Below, piece after piece: positions 7,520-17,127 of a DNA stretch of 64,000 nt. The notes under the pieces are model-generated. The model made no database searches, was not told the DNA's origin, and was given only the letters and a program-made list of their open reading frames with translations. The translations under genes were made by a program, and so were the position numbers. The stretch's first letter is position 1; the number at the start of each line of letters is the position of its first letter. Source of the DNA: Mycolicibacterium sp. TY81 (GTDB lineage Bacteria > Actinomycetota > Actinomycetes > Mycobacteriales > Mycobacteriaceae); NCBI RefSeq assembly GCF_018326285.1, contig NZ_AP023362.1, positions 5,952,001 to 6,016,000 of the forward strand. Reading direction: 5' to 3'.

Positions 7520-9002
7520 GAGCAATGATCAATACCTGTGGATGAGGCCCGAGGAGGCGGCCTGAAAGTGGGCGCACCTTCCCGAGGATGATCATCACGG
7601 AATCAGGTATTCGATCAAGACCGGCGTTGGCGCGCTGGTTGGGAAGGTACGCCCATGCTCACCGTAGTTCACGATGCCGAGGAGGCCAACGGCGGCGAGG
7701 CCGGCCGGTCGTTGTTGGACGAGATCGTCCGCGACGGAGCCCGGCAGATGTTGGCCGCTGCCCTGCAGGCCGAGGTCGCCGCGTACGTGGCCGCATTCGC
7801 TGATCAGCTCGACGAGAACGGTCACCGACTGGTGGTCCGCAACGGCTATCACCAGCCGCGTGAGGTGCTGACCGCGGCCGGTGCCGTGCAGGTGAAGGCG
7901 CCGCGGGTCAACGATCGCCGTGTCGACCCCGATTCTGGTGAGCGGCAGCGGTTTTCCTCGGCGATCCTGCCCGGCCTGGGCACGCAAGTCCCCGCAGATG
8001 AGTGAGGTGCTGCCGCTGCTGTATCTGCACGGCCTATCGACCAGCGACTTCGGGCCCGCACTCGAGCAGTTCCTCGGCTCGGGTGCCGGGTTGTCGGCCA
8101 CCACGATCACCCGTCTGACCGCGCAGTGGCAAGACGAAGCCCGTACGTTCGCTGCCCGGGACCTGTCCGGCAGCGACTACGTCTACCTGTGGGTCGACGG
8201 CATTCACCTCAAGGTCCGCCTGGACCAGGAGAAGCTGTGCCTGCTGGTGATGCTCGGCGTGCGCGCTGACGGCCGCAAAGAGCTCGTGGCGATCACCGAC
8301 GGCTATCGGGAGTCATGCGAGTCGTGGGCGGATCTGCTGCGCGACTGCAAACGACGCGGCATGACCGCCCCAGTGCTGGCCGTCGGCGATGGCGCGCTCG
8401 GGTTCTGGAAGGCGGTGCGGGAGGTATTCCCGAAGACCCGAGAGCAGCGCTGCTGGTTCCACAAGCAGGCCAACGTCCTTTCCGCACTGCCGAAGTCAGC
8501 GCATCCGGCCGCGCTGGCGGCCATCAAGGACATCTACAACGCCGAAGACATCGACAAAGCTCAGGTCGCGGTCAAGGCCTTCGCGGTTGCCTTCGGCGCG
8601 AAGTACCCGAAAGTGGTCGCCAAGATCGTCGACGACCTCGATGTCCTGCTGGAGTTCTACCACTACCCCGCCGAGCACTGGATCCATCTGCGTACCACGA
8701 ATCCGATCGAATCCACCTTCGCCACAGTGCGTTTGAGAACGAAGGTCACCAAGGGTCCGGGATCGCGGGCCGCTGGATTGGCCATGGCCTACAAGCTGAT
8801 CGACGCCGCCCAAGCCCGTTGGCGGGCCGTCAACGCCCCACATCTGGTCGCCCTCGTCCGCGCCGGAGCGGTCTTCCACAAAGGCAAACTGCTCGAACGG
8901 CCCACCGACATCACCCCACCGACACCACCGTCAGACGGCGATCAACACACCGAAACGGAGGTCGCCTGAAACACCCCGATCCACAGGTATTGACAATTGC
9001 TC
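7520..9002. mobile_element. IS256-family insertion sequence 2 (1483 bp)
   Basis: The ends are inverted repeats starting GAGCAATGATCAATACCTGT (left) and GAGCAATTGTCAATACCTGT (right, complement), continuing GGAT. A single transposase gene lies inside. It is nearly identical to element 4 (12416-13899), so it is a recently active family in this genome. It sits in the SDR gene with a 7-bp direct repeat. Confidence 0.88.
7655..8969 (+). pseudogene. IS256-family transposase, one +1 frameshift
   Basis: Starts MLTVVHDAEEANGG at 7655. The frame breaks in the CCC at 7970-7972, where element 4 has CC and reads AILPAWARKSPQMSEVLPLL. It continues in the next frame through YVYLWVDGIHLKVR (first catalytic Asp), PVLAVGDGALGFW (second Asp), CWFHKQANVLSALP and TTNPIESTFATVRLRTK (Glu) to the stop at 8967. 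Corrected length is about 437 aa, typical of the Mutator family. Confidence 0.88.
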
Positions 9003-9009
9003 TCGGCGT
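9003..9009. repeat. Target-site duplication TCGGCGT, right copy
   Basis: Identical to 7513-7519, on the other side of IS256 element 2. Confidence 0.8.
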
Positions 9010-9208
9010 CGTGCAGGTCACTGCTGAGAAACTCGGCCTTGCCGCCCGTGGACTCGATCTCTCCTACTACCTGTTGCCCACGCTCCGCGTTCCGGCCTGA
9101 CACTGCCACTACGGCACCGTGACTAGCCAGAGAGACGGCAACAGCCCGCCCGATTCCGCTAGTTCCGCCGGTGATGAGAACGCGTGCCTCGGACAGTTGG
9201 ACAGCCAT
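9003..9208 (-). pseudogene. Short-chain dehydrogenase/reductase, N-terminal part
   Basis: ATG at 9208 begins MAVQLSEARVLITGGTSGIG, the glycine-rich NAD(P)-binding TGxxxGIG motif, followed by VAVSGRNAERGQQ. The arginine after the second strand suggests NADP preference. The frame enters IS256 element 2 at 9002, and the rest is at 6972-7519. It is divergent from the alpha/beta-hydrolase/OsmC gene across a 316-bp gap. Confidence 0.85.
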
Positions 9209-9524
9209 CGTTCATCCTGCTTTCTTATGGTCGACCGGATTGTGTGCCGCGGCCAAGGTTTTCTTCGTACTATCACGTGCGACCAATGAGTGTGCGGACG
9301 ACGGTCAAGCGTTACAAGTCTCGGCCGTCCCGCAGAGTGCTATAGGGTTCAGCGTGGCGATGCTCGCGCTGGAGCACCGTGTGTGCAGGGTCTGCTGGCA
9401 AGCCGATCCCGAGTGGAAGGACAAGTATTGCGTTCGTCGGGCTTACGACCCCGCCCACCGCGAACTGGACACCGCGGGCGGACTGACACATCCGGCCAGT
9501 TCTAGCGATGAGGAGGTCGTCCCG
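9209..9524. other. Divergent intergenic region between the SDR fragment and the hydrolase/OsmC gene
   Basis: A frame open from 9171 runs into the downstream gene, but it has no family homology, carries unrelated cysteine-containing text and lacks an RBS, so it is treated as non-coding. Promoters for both directions should lie here. No palindrome stood out. Confidence 0.45.
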
Positions 9525-10808
9525 ATGAGCAATTCAGAACGCGTGACGTTCGCTGGCAGTAGCGGTTCGCTGTCTGGGCGGCTGGAGACTCCAGAACAGC
9601 CGCCCACGACGTGGGCGGTATTCGCGCACTGCTTTACCTGTGGAAAAGACAACTCGGCTGCGGCGCGAATCTCTCGTGCCCTCACCGGCAGTGGTATCGG
9701 CGTCCTACGCTTCGACTTCACGGGGTTGGGGGACTCCGAGGGCGACTTCGCCGCGACAGGATTCAGTTCCAATGTCGATGACTTGGTGTGTGCAGCCGAC
9801 TTCATGCGAGCGAGCCACGGTGCGCCAACGATGCTGATTGGGCACTCCCTCGGTGGGGCTGCGGTGCTTGCGGCGGCGTCGCGAATCAATGATGTCAATG
9901 CCATTGCCGTTATTGGTACACCGGCAGATCCCGGTCACGTAGCGGGCCTGCTGCGCCAGTCACGCGACGACATCGCGGCAGGTGAGGCGACTATATCTAT
10001 CGCCGGTCGCGAGTTCCGTCTGCAGCGGCAGTTCCTCGACGACATCGCAGCACAGCCCCAGCGGGAACGTATCCGAGCGGCCGACGCTGCACTCCTAGTG
10101 TTGCACTCGCCGACCGACCAGGTGGTCTCAGTCGACAATGCCCGAGAGATCTTCGACATCGCGCGGCACCCTAAATCCTTTGTCGCACTTGACGGCGCTG
10201 ATCATCTGCTCAGCTGCCGCGACGACGCCGAGTACGCCGCTACTGTGATAGCTGCCTGGGCTGGCCGTTACCTGAAGCACCATGCGAGCACAGCTCTGAC
10301 TCGCAGCGGCCCTCCGCCTAGTGACGACGGTGTCGTACGGGTCGCAGAGCGGGGTGATGCGGGAAGTCTCACCCAGGACATCACGGTCGGCTCGCACCGC
10401 CTTGTTGCGGATGAACCTCGTCCGATCAGCGACGACATGGGCCCCACCCCGTACGACCTATTGCTCGCCGCGTTGGGAGCCTGTACGTCGATGACGATCA
10501 GGATGTACGCCGAACGCAAACGATGGCCACTGGAAAGCGTGGTTGTCGATGCCCGCCATTCCCGTGTCCACGCGCAGGACTGTGCCGAGCTCGACAAAAC
10601 GAAAGGGTTCATCGATCGCATTGAACGTCACATTATGTTGCAGGGACCACTGAGCGCCATCCAACGCGACAGGCTCATGGAGATCGCCAGCAGGTGTCCA
10701 GTGCACCGCACTCTCCGCTCCGAAGTGGACATTCGCACCACCGGGCGACTCCGTGACAGTAATCATTCCCAGCTTTCACCAGCATCCTCCATCATCGGCG
10801 ACCGCTGA
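9525..10808 (+). CDS. Fused alpha/beta hydrolase - OsmC-family peroxidase-like protein
   Basis: A 427-aa two-domain protein. Residues 1 to about 260 are an alpha/beta hydrolase with oxyanion text HCFTCGKD, nucleophile Ser108 in GHSLGG, an Asp in HSPTDQVVS and a His in DGADHLL. From about 285 on is an OsmC domain with the redox cysteine pair: Cys in LGACTSMTIRMYAERK and Cys in SRCPVHRTL. OsmC/Ohr proteins reduce organic and fatty-acid hydroperoxides through the cysteine pair. The fused hydrolase may free substrates from esters. The start at 9525 is chosen for its AGGAGG RBS (9511-9516) and the family N-terminus. It stands divergent from the broken SDR gene and is the only intact metabolic gene among the insertions. 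Confidence 0.9.
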   Translation: MSNSERVTFAGSSGSLSGRLETPEQPPTTWAVFAHCFTCGKDNSAAARISRALTGSGIGVLRFDFTGLGDSEGDFAATGFSSNVDDLVCAADFMRASHGAPTMLIGHSLGGAAVLAAASRINDVNAIAVIGTPADPGHVAGLLRQSRDDIAAGEATISIAGREFRLQRQFLDDIAAQPQRERIRAADAALLVLHSPTDQVVSVDNAREIFDIARHPKSFVALDGADHLLSCRDDAEYAATVIAAWAGRYLKHHASTALTRSGPPPSDDGVVRVAERGDAGSLTQDITVGSHRLVADEPRPISDDMGPTPYDLLLAALGACTSMTIRMYAERKRWPLESVVVDARHSRVHAQDCAELDKTKGFIDRIERHIMLQGPLSAIQRDRLMEIASRCPVHRTLRSEVDIRTTGRLRDSNHSQLSPASSIIGDR

Positions 10809-10919
10809 GTCACCCACGAGCCCGAAGCGCGGATCATGGGCCGCGAACGCTTCATCGCATGAGCCCATTGCGTCCCGTTGGCGTCGTGCGGATTAATGTC
10901 CGGTACAGAAGTGGTGACA

Positions 10920-10927
10920 GGATAGTT
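10920..10927. repeat. 8-bp direct repeat GGATAGTT, left of the tandem IS pair
   Basis: Identical to 13900-13907. The pair flanks elements 3 and 4 together, as a target duplication would. Three extra bases (ATC) lie between it and the GAGCAAT end of element 3. Confidence 0.7.
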
Positions 10928-10930
10928 ATC

Positions 10931-12414
10931 GAGCAATGATCAGAACCTGTGGATGAGCCTCGGCGAGGCGGCGTAGGAAAGGGCGCACCTTCCCGAGGAT
11001 GATCTGAATGTCGAAGGTCTGATCAAGAGCCGGCGTTGGCGCGCTGGTTCGGGAAGGTACGCCCATGCTCACGGTAGTTCACGATGCGGATTCATCCAAC
11101 GAGGATGCTGGCTCGTCGCGGTCGTTGCTCGATGAGATTGTCCGCGACGGTGCCCGCCAGATGCTGGCCGCAGCGTTGCGGGCTGAGGTCGCCGCCTACA
11201 TCGAGGCTCATGCCGGTGAGCTTGATGAGAACGGGCACCGGCTGGTGGTGCGCAATGGCTATCACCGCGAGCGCGAGGTGCTCACCGCGGCGGGCGCGGT
11301 GAGTGTGACCGCGCCGCGGGTCAATGACAAACGTGTTGACCCGGACACTGGTGAGCGGCAACGGTTTTCCTCGGCGATCCTGCCGGCGTGGGTGCGCAAG
11401 TCGCCGCAGATGACCGAGGTGTTGCCGTTGCTGTATCTGCATGGCTTGTCGACCAGTGATTTCGGTCCGGCGTTGGAGCAGTTCCTGGGCTCGGGTGCCG
11501 GCTTGTCGGCCACGACGATCACCCGACTCACCACGCAGTGGCAGGACGAGGCCAAGGCCTTCGAGGCCCGTGATCTGTCGGGCACCGACTACGTCTACCT
11601 GTGGGTCGACGGCATCCATCTCAAGGTGCGCCTGGAGCAGGAGAAGCTCTGTTTGCTGGTGATGATCGGTGTGCGCGCTGACGGCCGCAAGGAGCTGGTC
11701 GCGCTCACCGACGGGTACCGGGAGTCGGCCGAGTCGTGGGCTGATCTGTTGCGGTCGTGCCGACGTCGCGGGATGACCGCACCGGTGCTGGCCGTCGGCG
11801 ATGGGGGCCCTGGGGTTCTGGAAGGCCGTGCGTGAGGTGTTCCCGGCCACCGGCGAGCAGCGGTGCTGGTTTCACAAGCAGGCCAATGTTCTTGCCTGCC
11901 TGCCAAAGTCGGCTCATCCGGGGGGCGATCGCGGCGATGCGGGGAGATCTACAACGCCGAGGATATCGACCACGCGCAGGTGGCGATCAAGGCGTTCGAG
12001 GTGGACTACGGCGCCAAGTACCCCAAGGCGGTCGCCAAGATCGTCGATGACGCCGATGTGCTGCTGGAGTTCTATAAGTACCCGGCCGAGCACTGGGTCC
12101 ATCTGCGCACTACCAACCCGATCGAATCAACGTTTGCCACGGTACGTTTGAGGACCAAGGTGACCAAGGGGCCGGGTTCACGCGTCGCCGGAATGGCCAT
12201 GGCTTACAAGCTGATCGACGCCGCGCAAGCCCGCTGGCGAGCCGTCAACGCACCGCACCTGGTCGCTCTGGTCCGGGCCGGCGCGATCTTCCACAAAGGC
12301 AAACTGCTCGAGCGACCCACCGACATCACCCCGTCGGCGGACTCGGCACCGACCGAATCAACTGGAACGGAGGTCGCCTGAAACAAGCCGATCCACAGGT
12401 ATTGACAATTCCTC
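10931..12414. mobile_element. IS256-family insertion sequence 3 (about 1484 bp)
   Basis: Related to but distinct from elements 2 and 4. The left end starts GAGCAATGATCAGAACCTGT and the complement of the right end starts GAGGAATTGTCAATACCTGT. It carries one transposase gene. It is joined to element 4 with a single base between the ends, and an 8-bp duplication flanks the pair, not each element. Confidence 0.82.
11065..12381 (+). pseudogene. IS256-family transposase, three +1 frameshifts
   Basis: Starts MLTVVHDADSSNEDAG. The DDE residues are in YVYLWVDGIHLKVR, LAVGDG and TTNPIESTFATVR. One-base excesses occur in G runs at 11803-11807, 11920-11925 and 11941-11944. Because they sum to three, the last 145 codons return to the original frame. 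Between them the correct text (GALGFWKAVREVFPATGEQR, then EIYNAEDIDHAQVAIK) is scattered over other frames. The protein resembles those of elements 2 and 4 but is clearly diverged. Confidence 0.87.
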
Positions 12415-12415
12415 C

Positions 12416-13899
12416 GAGCAATGATCAATACCTGTGGATGAGGCCCGAGGAGGCGGCCTGAAAGTGGGCGCACCTTCCCGAGGATGATCATCACGGAATC
12501 AGGTATTCGATCAAGACCGGCGTTGGCGCGCTGGTTGGGAAGGTACGCCCATGCTCACCGTAGTTCACGATGCCGAGGAGGCCAACGGCGGCGAGGCCCG
12601 GCCGGTCGTTGTTGGACGAGATCGTCCGCGACGGAGCCCGGCAGATGTTGGCCGCTGCCCTGCAGGCCGAGGTCGCCGCGTACGTGGCCGCATTCGCTGA
12701 TCAGCTCGACGAGAACGGTCACCGACTGGTGGTCCGCAACGGCTATCACCAGCCGCGTGAGGTGCTGACCGCGGCCGGTGCCGTGCAGGTGAAGGCGCCG
12801 CGGGTCAACGATCGCCGTGTCGACCCCGATTCTGGTGAGCGGCAGCGGTTTTCCTCGGCGATCCTGCCGGCCTGGGCACGCAAGTCCCCGCAGATGAGTG
12901 AGGTGCTGCCGCTGCTGTATCTGCACGGCCTATCGACCAGCGACTTCGGGCCCGCACTCGAGCAGTTCCTCGGCTCGGGTGCCGGGTTGTCGGCCACCAC
13001 GATCACCCGTCTGACCGCGCAGTGGCAAGACGAAGCCCGTACGTTCGCTGCCCGGGACCTGTCCGGCAGCGACTACGTCTACCTGTGGGTCGACGGCATT
13101 CACCTCAAGGTCCGCCTGGACCAGGAGAAGCTGTGCCTGCTGGTGATGCTCGGCGTGCGCGCTGACGGCCGCAAAGAGCTCGTGGCGATCACCGACGGCT
13201 ATCGGGAGTCATGCGAGTCGTGGGCGGATCTGCTGCGCGACTGCAAACGACGCGGCATGACCGCCCCAGTGCTGGCCGTCGGCGATGGCGCGCTCGGGTT
13301 CTGGAAGGCGGTGCGGGAGGTATTCCCGAAGACCCGAGAGCAGCGCTGCTGGTTCCACAAGCAGGCCAACGTCCTTTCCGCACTGCCGAAGTCAGCGCAT
13401 CCGGCCGCGCTGGCGGCCATCAAGGACATCTACAACGCCGAAGACATCGACAAAGCTCAGGTCGCGGTCAAGGCCTTCGCGGTTGCCTTCGGCGCGAAGT
13501 ACCCGAAAGTGGTCGCCAAGATCGTCGACGACCTCGATGTCCTGCTGGAGTTCTACCACTACCCCCGCCGAGCACTGGATCCATCTGCGTACCACGAATC
13601 CGATCGAATCCACCTTCGCCACAGTGCGTTTGAGAACGAAGGTCACCAAGGGTCCGGGATCGCGGGCCGCTGGATTGGCCATGGCCTACAAGCTGATCGA
13701 CGCCGCCCAAGCCCGTTGGCGGGCCGTCAACGCCCCACATCTGGTCGCCCTCGTCCGCGCCGGAGCGGTCTTCCACAAAGGCAAACTGCTCGAACGGCCC
13801 ACCGACATCACCCCACCGACACCACCGTCAGACGGCGATCAACACACCGAAACGGAGGTCGCCTGAAACACCCCGATCCACAGGTATTGACAATTGCTC
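12416..13899. mobile_element. IS256-family insertion sequence 4 (1484 bp)
   Basis: Almost identical to element 2 over its full length, with the same inverted-repeat ends (GAGCAAT...). The left end abuts element 3. The right end abuts the GGATAGTT repeat and an old IS3 remnant. Confidence 0.88.
12551..13866 (+). pseudogene. IS256-family transposase, two +1 frameshifts
   Basis: Same gene as in element 2. Here the region broken there is intact (AILPAWARKSPQMSEVL), but there is one extra C at 12597-12599 after codon 15 and one in the five-C run 13562-13566 before the catalytic-Glu block AEHWIHLRTTNPIES. Each of the two nearly identical copies is therefore intact exactly where the other is broken. 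Confidence 0.88.
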
Positions 13900-13907
13900 G
13901 GATAGTT
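13900..13907. repeat. 8-bp direct repeat GGATAGTT, right of the tandem IS pair
   Basis: Identical to 10920-10927. It lies at the boundary with the IS3 remnant. Confidence 0.7.
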
Positions 13908-14310
13908 TGCGCGAATGCGCATCCGACCGGGCACCGTGGTGCGCCGGAACCGCCCACAGGTAGCCCGAACCCCGCGGCGATGAGCTCGAAACGACTGCGT
14001 TGCTGTGCCGCAAAGTACGCCGATACTTTTCTCACGAACGCGATATCGCGTTCCTTCTCGGCGATCCCCGTACGGAACCGGGTGCCAACTCGGCACGCTC
14101 GATCGCGGTCAGCCACCATCCGGTGGAACCCTGTGCGCATCGGTGGCAGCGCCGTCCCGGAGCCTTTCGGCCGCCACCCATTTACGTAACAGGTGCTCGT
14201 GAACATTGAGCTCCCGGCCGATCTCGGCGACCGGCTGGGCCACCATCAATCGCCCGCCGAGCGGCCTGAGCCTTGAACTCCGCCGTGAACGACCGACGAG
14301 TCCTGGACAT
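13908..14310 (-). pseudogene. IS3-family OrfA/OrfB remnant, cut by the tandem IS256 pair
   Basis: From ATG 14310 the minus strand reads MSRTRRSFTAEFKAQAARRA. It then shifts frame to PVAEIGRELNVHEHLLRKWV and AAERLRDGA, then EKERDIAFVRKVSAYFAAQ followed by SRFELIAA (end of OrfA, start of OrfB), and finally YLWAVPAHHGARSDAHSR in a third frame. These are successive blocks of an IS3-family element. The outer end near 14357-14380 reads TGTCCACTGAAACCGGGG. It is an old, multiply shifted remnant, used as target by the IS256 pair. Confidence 0.78.
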
Positions 14311-14610
14311 ACCCACATCCTCCCAGCGGAACCCCGTGCCCCGCTATCTCGGGTGTCCACTGAAACCGGGGAGGCTCACCATACACCAATGCCGCTGACC
14401 AAGAGCGTAAGCATGCAAATAGTTGCGCACGAATAGGTTTGGTCAAGTTACTCGGGACGAAGCCCGCTGCGACCTTCGCAAGCCGATGCCCGAGTCAAAT
14501 AGCGCCTACCAACAACTGTGGCGCCATCCCCGCACGATCGCGCGTGCTTGCCAGGCGCCGGGACTGCTTCATTTGGCCCGCAGGTGGCACTCTGTGGTTG
14601 TAAAAGGGCG

Positions 14611-14844
14611 TCACCGCCAATCCTTGAAAGCCTCAAGTAGTTGCGCGCGGAATTCCGGTGCCAACTCGCTTTCACGGATCCGGCCGACCGTGCTGATAGT
14701 GACCCGAAACTGCTGCAGGTAGTTATCGCATCCGTCGCATTCGAGCAGGTGCTCGTCGAAGCGCGCCCGCGTTTCGAGGTCGAGTGAGCCGTCCAGATAG
14801 GCAGTGACAATTTCGACGAGCTCGTTGCAATCGAGTGGGTTCAC
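14611..14844 (-). CDS. Zinc-binding anti-sigma factor
   Basis: A 77-aa protein with the ZAS signature HLLECDGCDNYLQQF (H-x3-C-x2-C) after an N-terminal helix beginning MNPLDCNELVEIVTAYLDG. Such proteins hold an ECF sigma factor inactive and often release it when the zinc/thiol site is oxidised. No transmembrane segment is present, so it is cytosolic. The gene overlaps the end of the sigma gene by 4 nt (translational coupling), which makes the adjacent ECF factor its near-certain partner. Confidence 0.9.
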   Translation of the reverse strand: MNPLDCNELVEIVTAYLDGSLDLETRARFDEHLLECDGCDNYLQQFRVTISTVGRIRESELAPEFRAQLLEAFKDWR

Positions 14845-15488
14845 GACGCATCTTTCAGGTAATTTTCGAGAGCCTCTCGAATGACCGCACGGCCACGATG
14901 AAGCAATACCCGCTGGTTCGCAGCGCTGATCTCGAGTAGTGCACAGACCTCATCGGAATCGAGACCGAGCATGTCGCGCATCGTCACGACAATGCGCTGA
15001 CGCTCAGGCAAGGTATCGAGATTGCGCTTGGCGACGTCGGTGAGTTCTCTGCTGAGAGCCGAGCCCTCAGGGGTGTCCGGGAAAGGAGTCGGTGTCTCCT
15101 CCGCCTTCCAGTGCCCGGGTAGCTCGTCGCCAGCAGCACGGAACCGCTCGGGGTCAACTGTGCCGCCGGTGAACGCTTTGATCTGAGTGTCGACGTGCCT
15201 GCGTTCCTTGAGCCCTCTAGTCTTGGCGATATTGACAAGAACCGTAAAAAGCCAAGTACGTAGGGACGACCGTCCCTCGAATCTGTCCAAGCCCTTGAGG
15301 AGCGCGATCCACGTCTCCTGCACGACGTCCTCGGCATGCTGCTCACTCGGCACGTAGCCACGTGCCACCCGCAGCATCGCCGGAGTGTGACGATCGACCA
15401 ACCGAGCAAAAGCTCGATGGTCGCCGGCGCGAAGTGCAGCGACCAAAGCGCCCTCGTCTTCCGAAACCGTGGCTGCGGTCATGGTCAC
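14841..15488 (-). CDS. ECF RNA polymerase sigma factor
   Basis: A 215-aa group 4 sigma-70 factor. Region 2 spans about residues 14-90: FARLVDRHTPAMLRVARGYV, then EDVVQETWIALLKGLDRFEG with WLFTVLVNIAKTRG. Region 4 is in the last 65 residues (LDTLPERQRIVVTMRDMLG, then EVCALLEISAANQRVLLHRG). It directs RNA polymerase to an unknown regulon. It is followed by its anti-sigma gene with a 4-nt overlap. The promoter lies right of 15488 and I could not identify an autoregulatory -35 motif. ATG 15482 is an alternative start. Confidence 0.92.
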   Translation of the reverse strand: MTMTAATVSEDEGALVAALRAGDHRAFARLVDRHTPAMLRVARGYVPSEQHAEDVVQETWIALLKGLDRFEGRSSLRTWLFTVLVNIAKTRGLKERRHVDTQIKAFTGGTVDPERFRAAGDELPGHWKAEETPTPFPDTPEGSALSRELTDVAKRNLDTLPERQRIVVTMRDMLGLDSDEVCALLEISAANQRVLLHRGRAVIREALENYLKDAS

Positions 15489-15741
15489 TCAGCGACTGTA
15501 CCTACCGGTATAGCGATGGCGCTACCGACGGCTCAGCCATACCCGTCATACCTCTATTGACCGGGATTCCCAATCGGGTGCGAGCCGAATTGCCTACATT
15601 TCGGCAGGCCTGCGCTCTCGAACGATTTGGTGAAATACATGTACAGTTCGGCCGGACGATGCGCCGCGTGGTCTCGTCCTTGATAGCAGTAAGGAAAGTT
15701 ATCACACCGCAGGTCAAGGCGGTCAGGCAATAGAGCCTCGG

Positions 15742-15879
15742 GTGCTCAAGAACTTCCTAATCGAATGTGAGAATGAATACACCGACGAGGACGGCAAAAT
15801 GACCTCACAGTTCACGAAGGCGGTGTGCATCTACGACCTACTCAAGTACGGTCCCAAGGCGGACTGGACCGCTGCGTGA
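15742..15879 (+). CDS. Unrecognised 45-aa open frame, possibly a gene remnant
   Basis: GTG at 15742 opens the text VLKNFLIECENEYTDEDGK, then QFTKAVCIYDLLKYGP, ending DWTAA. The composition looks protein-like (balanced charges, helix-forming) and is unlike the GC-shadow frames nearby. The frame is open back to 15634 without a better start. No family is recognised. It could be the tail of a lost gene at the island border. Confidence 0.25.
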   Translation: MLKNFLIECENEYTDEDGKMTSQFTKAVCIYDLLKYGPKADWTAA

Positions 15880-16006
15880 GTCCGATCTCGCCGGCTCCGG
15901 AGACCGTGACCATCTCCCATGGTTCTGCGGCAGTGGTGTCGTTGGGCTGGGAACTACAGCCGCGTAATTCCGCAGGTAGAGGGCCCGGTATCGACACTCC
16001 GACCTT

Positions 16007-16029
16007 CATGTGTGAAAATCGCACACATG
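16007..16029 (+). promoter_or_regulatory. 8-bp-arm palindrome covering the start codon of the XRE/ImmA gene
   Basis: CATGTGTG (16007-16014), spacer AAAATCG, then CACACATG (16022-16029). The second arm contains the ATG start at 16027. This is a natural autoregulatory operator for the XRE domain encoded directly behind it, as in other antitoxin-type operons. Confidence 0.65.
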
Positions 16030-17127
16030 GACCACGTAACGCTTGGACACCGTGTTGCCCGAGCGCGAGAAGACGCGGGCATCCCTCAGAGCAAACTCGC
16101 TGAGCTGGTCGACATGGAGCGCACGGCGCTGGTTCGTGCCGAGAAGGGCGAACGCAAACTCGCCATGACCGAGATGGTCGCCATCGCAGAGGCGCTGAGG
16201 CGTCCGCTCGCCTTCTTCGTCAACGAGCCGCTGCCAGCAGTGGTCAGCCGCCGGTCAGACAGCGCCCGACCCGATGAGACCTCGCGGGCCCTCGACGACG
16301 AGATCGAGTTGTTCGCCAGCGATACGCGGACGCTGCTCGACATGGGCCTGCTTCATCCCGTCAAGCGGGACCAGGAGGCACGTACCCCGCACACTCACCA
16401 GGATGCCGAGCAATTGGCGAGGCACGTCCGAGACCAGCTCGATATCGGCAATGAGCCCGTACACCACCTCGCGCACGTGTGCGAACGATTGGGGCTGTAC
16501 ACCTATGCGGCGTCGCTGGGCGAGAACGGACCTGACGGTGGGTGCGTTGAGGTCAGCCACGGCGTGGCGGTTGCCGTTGTCAACGGGCACGTTCGCTCTG
16601 GTCGACGGCGTATGACCCTCGCGCATGAACTCGGGCACTGGCTGTGTGGCGACGCCTATGACGGGTCACCAGGTGATGATCACGAGAAGATGATCATGTC
16701 ATTCGCCATCCACTTCCTCGCTCCTCGTGCAGGAGTGGTAAAGGTCTGGAACGAACACAGCGAATGGAGCACCCGTGACCGTGCACTCGCTGTCGGAGCA
16801 CAGTTTCGGCTGAGCTGGAAGGCGGCGGTCGGTCAGTTAAAGAACCTGGACCTCATTTCATATGAGGTGTTTCAGTCTCTACTGGACCATGAACCCCGCC
16901 ACGGGGATTACGTTCGGCTGGAACTATCCTGGGACGACGAACCGAAATGCCCTTATCTTTCACCAGGGTTCGCCGCCGCATGTGTAGAGGGCTACACATC
17001 CGGTCGATTGACCGCCGCCAGGACAATCGAACTGCTTCGCGCAACGATGACCCGCGACGATCTTCCAGAGCGGGAAACGGAATCTCTCGCCAGCCTACGA
17101 ACGCTGTTCGCGGTCGGTGGGGACTGA
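16027..17127 (+). CDS. XRE-family DNA-binding protein with ImmA/IrrE-type metallopeptidase domain
   Basis: A 366-aa protein. Residues 1 to about 65 are a Cro/CI-type helix-turn-helix (LGHRVARAREDAGIPQSKLA, MERTALVRAEKGERKLA). From about 100 to 300 lies a COG2856-type zinc peptidase with HELGH at 200-204 in RMTLAHELGHWLCGD. Relatives cleave or bind repressors (ImmA, IrrE/PprI) or act as the regulatory partner of toxins. It overlaps the next gene by 11 nt, so the two form one operon. The start at 16027 is preferred over upstream in-frame codons because it begins the HTH domain and lies in a palindrome that would be its own operator. The function as antitoxin or regulator is inferred. Confidence 0.88.
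   Translation: MDHVTLGHRVARAREDAGIPQSKLAELVDMERTALVRAEKGERKLAMTEMVAIAEALRRPLAFFVNEPLPAVVSRRSDSARPDETSRALDDEIELFASDTRTLLDMGLLHPVKRDQEARTPHTHQDAEQLARHVRDQLDIGNEPVHHLAHVCERLGLYTYAASLGENGPDGGCVEVSHGVAVAVVNGHVRSGRRRMTLAHELGHWLCGDAYDGSPGDDHEKMIMSFAIHFLAPRAGVVKVWNEHSEWSTRDRALAVGAQFRLSWKAAVGQLKNLDLISYEVFQSLLDHEPRHGDYVRLELSWDDEPKCPYLSPGFAAACVEGYTSGRLTAARTIELLRATMTRDDLPERETESLASLRTLFAVGGD

Noticed and set aside
9171..9524. N-terminal extension of the hydrolase/OsmC frame
   Set aside because: No homology to the family and a strong RBS directly before ATG 9525.
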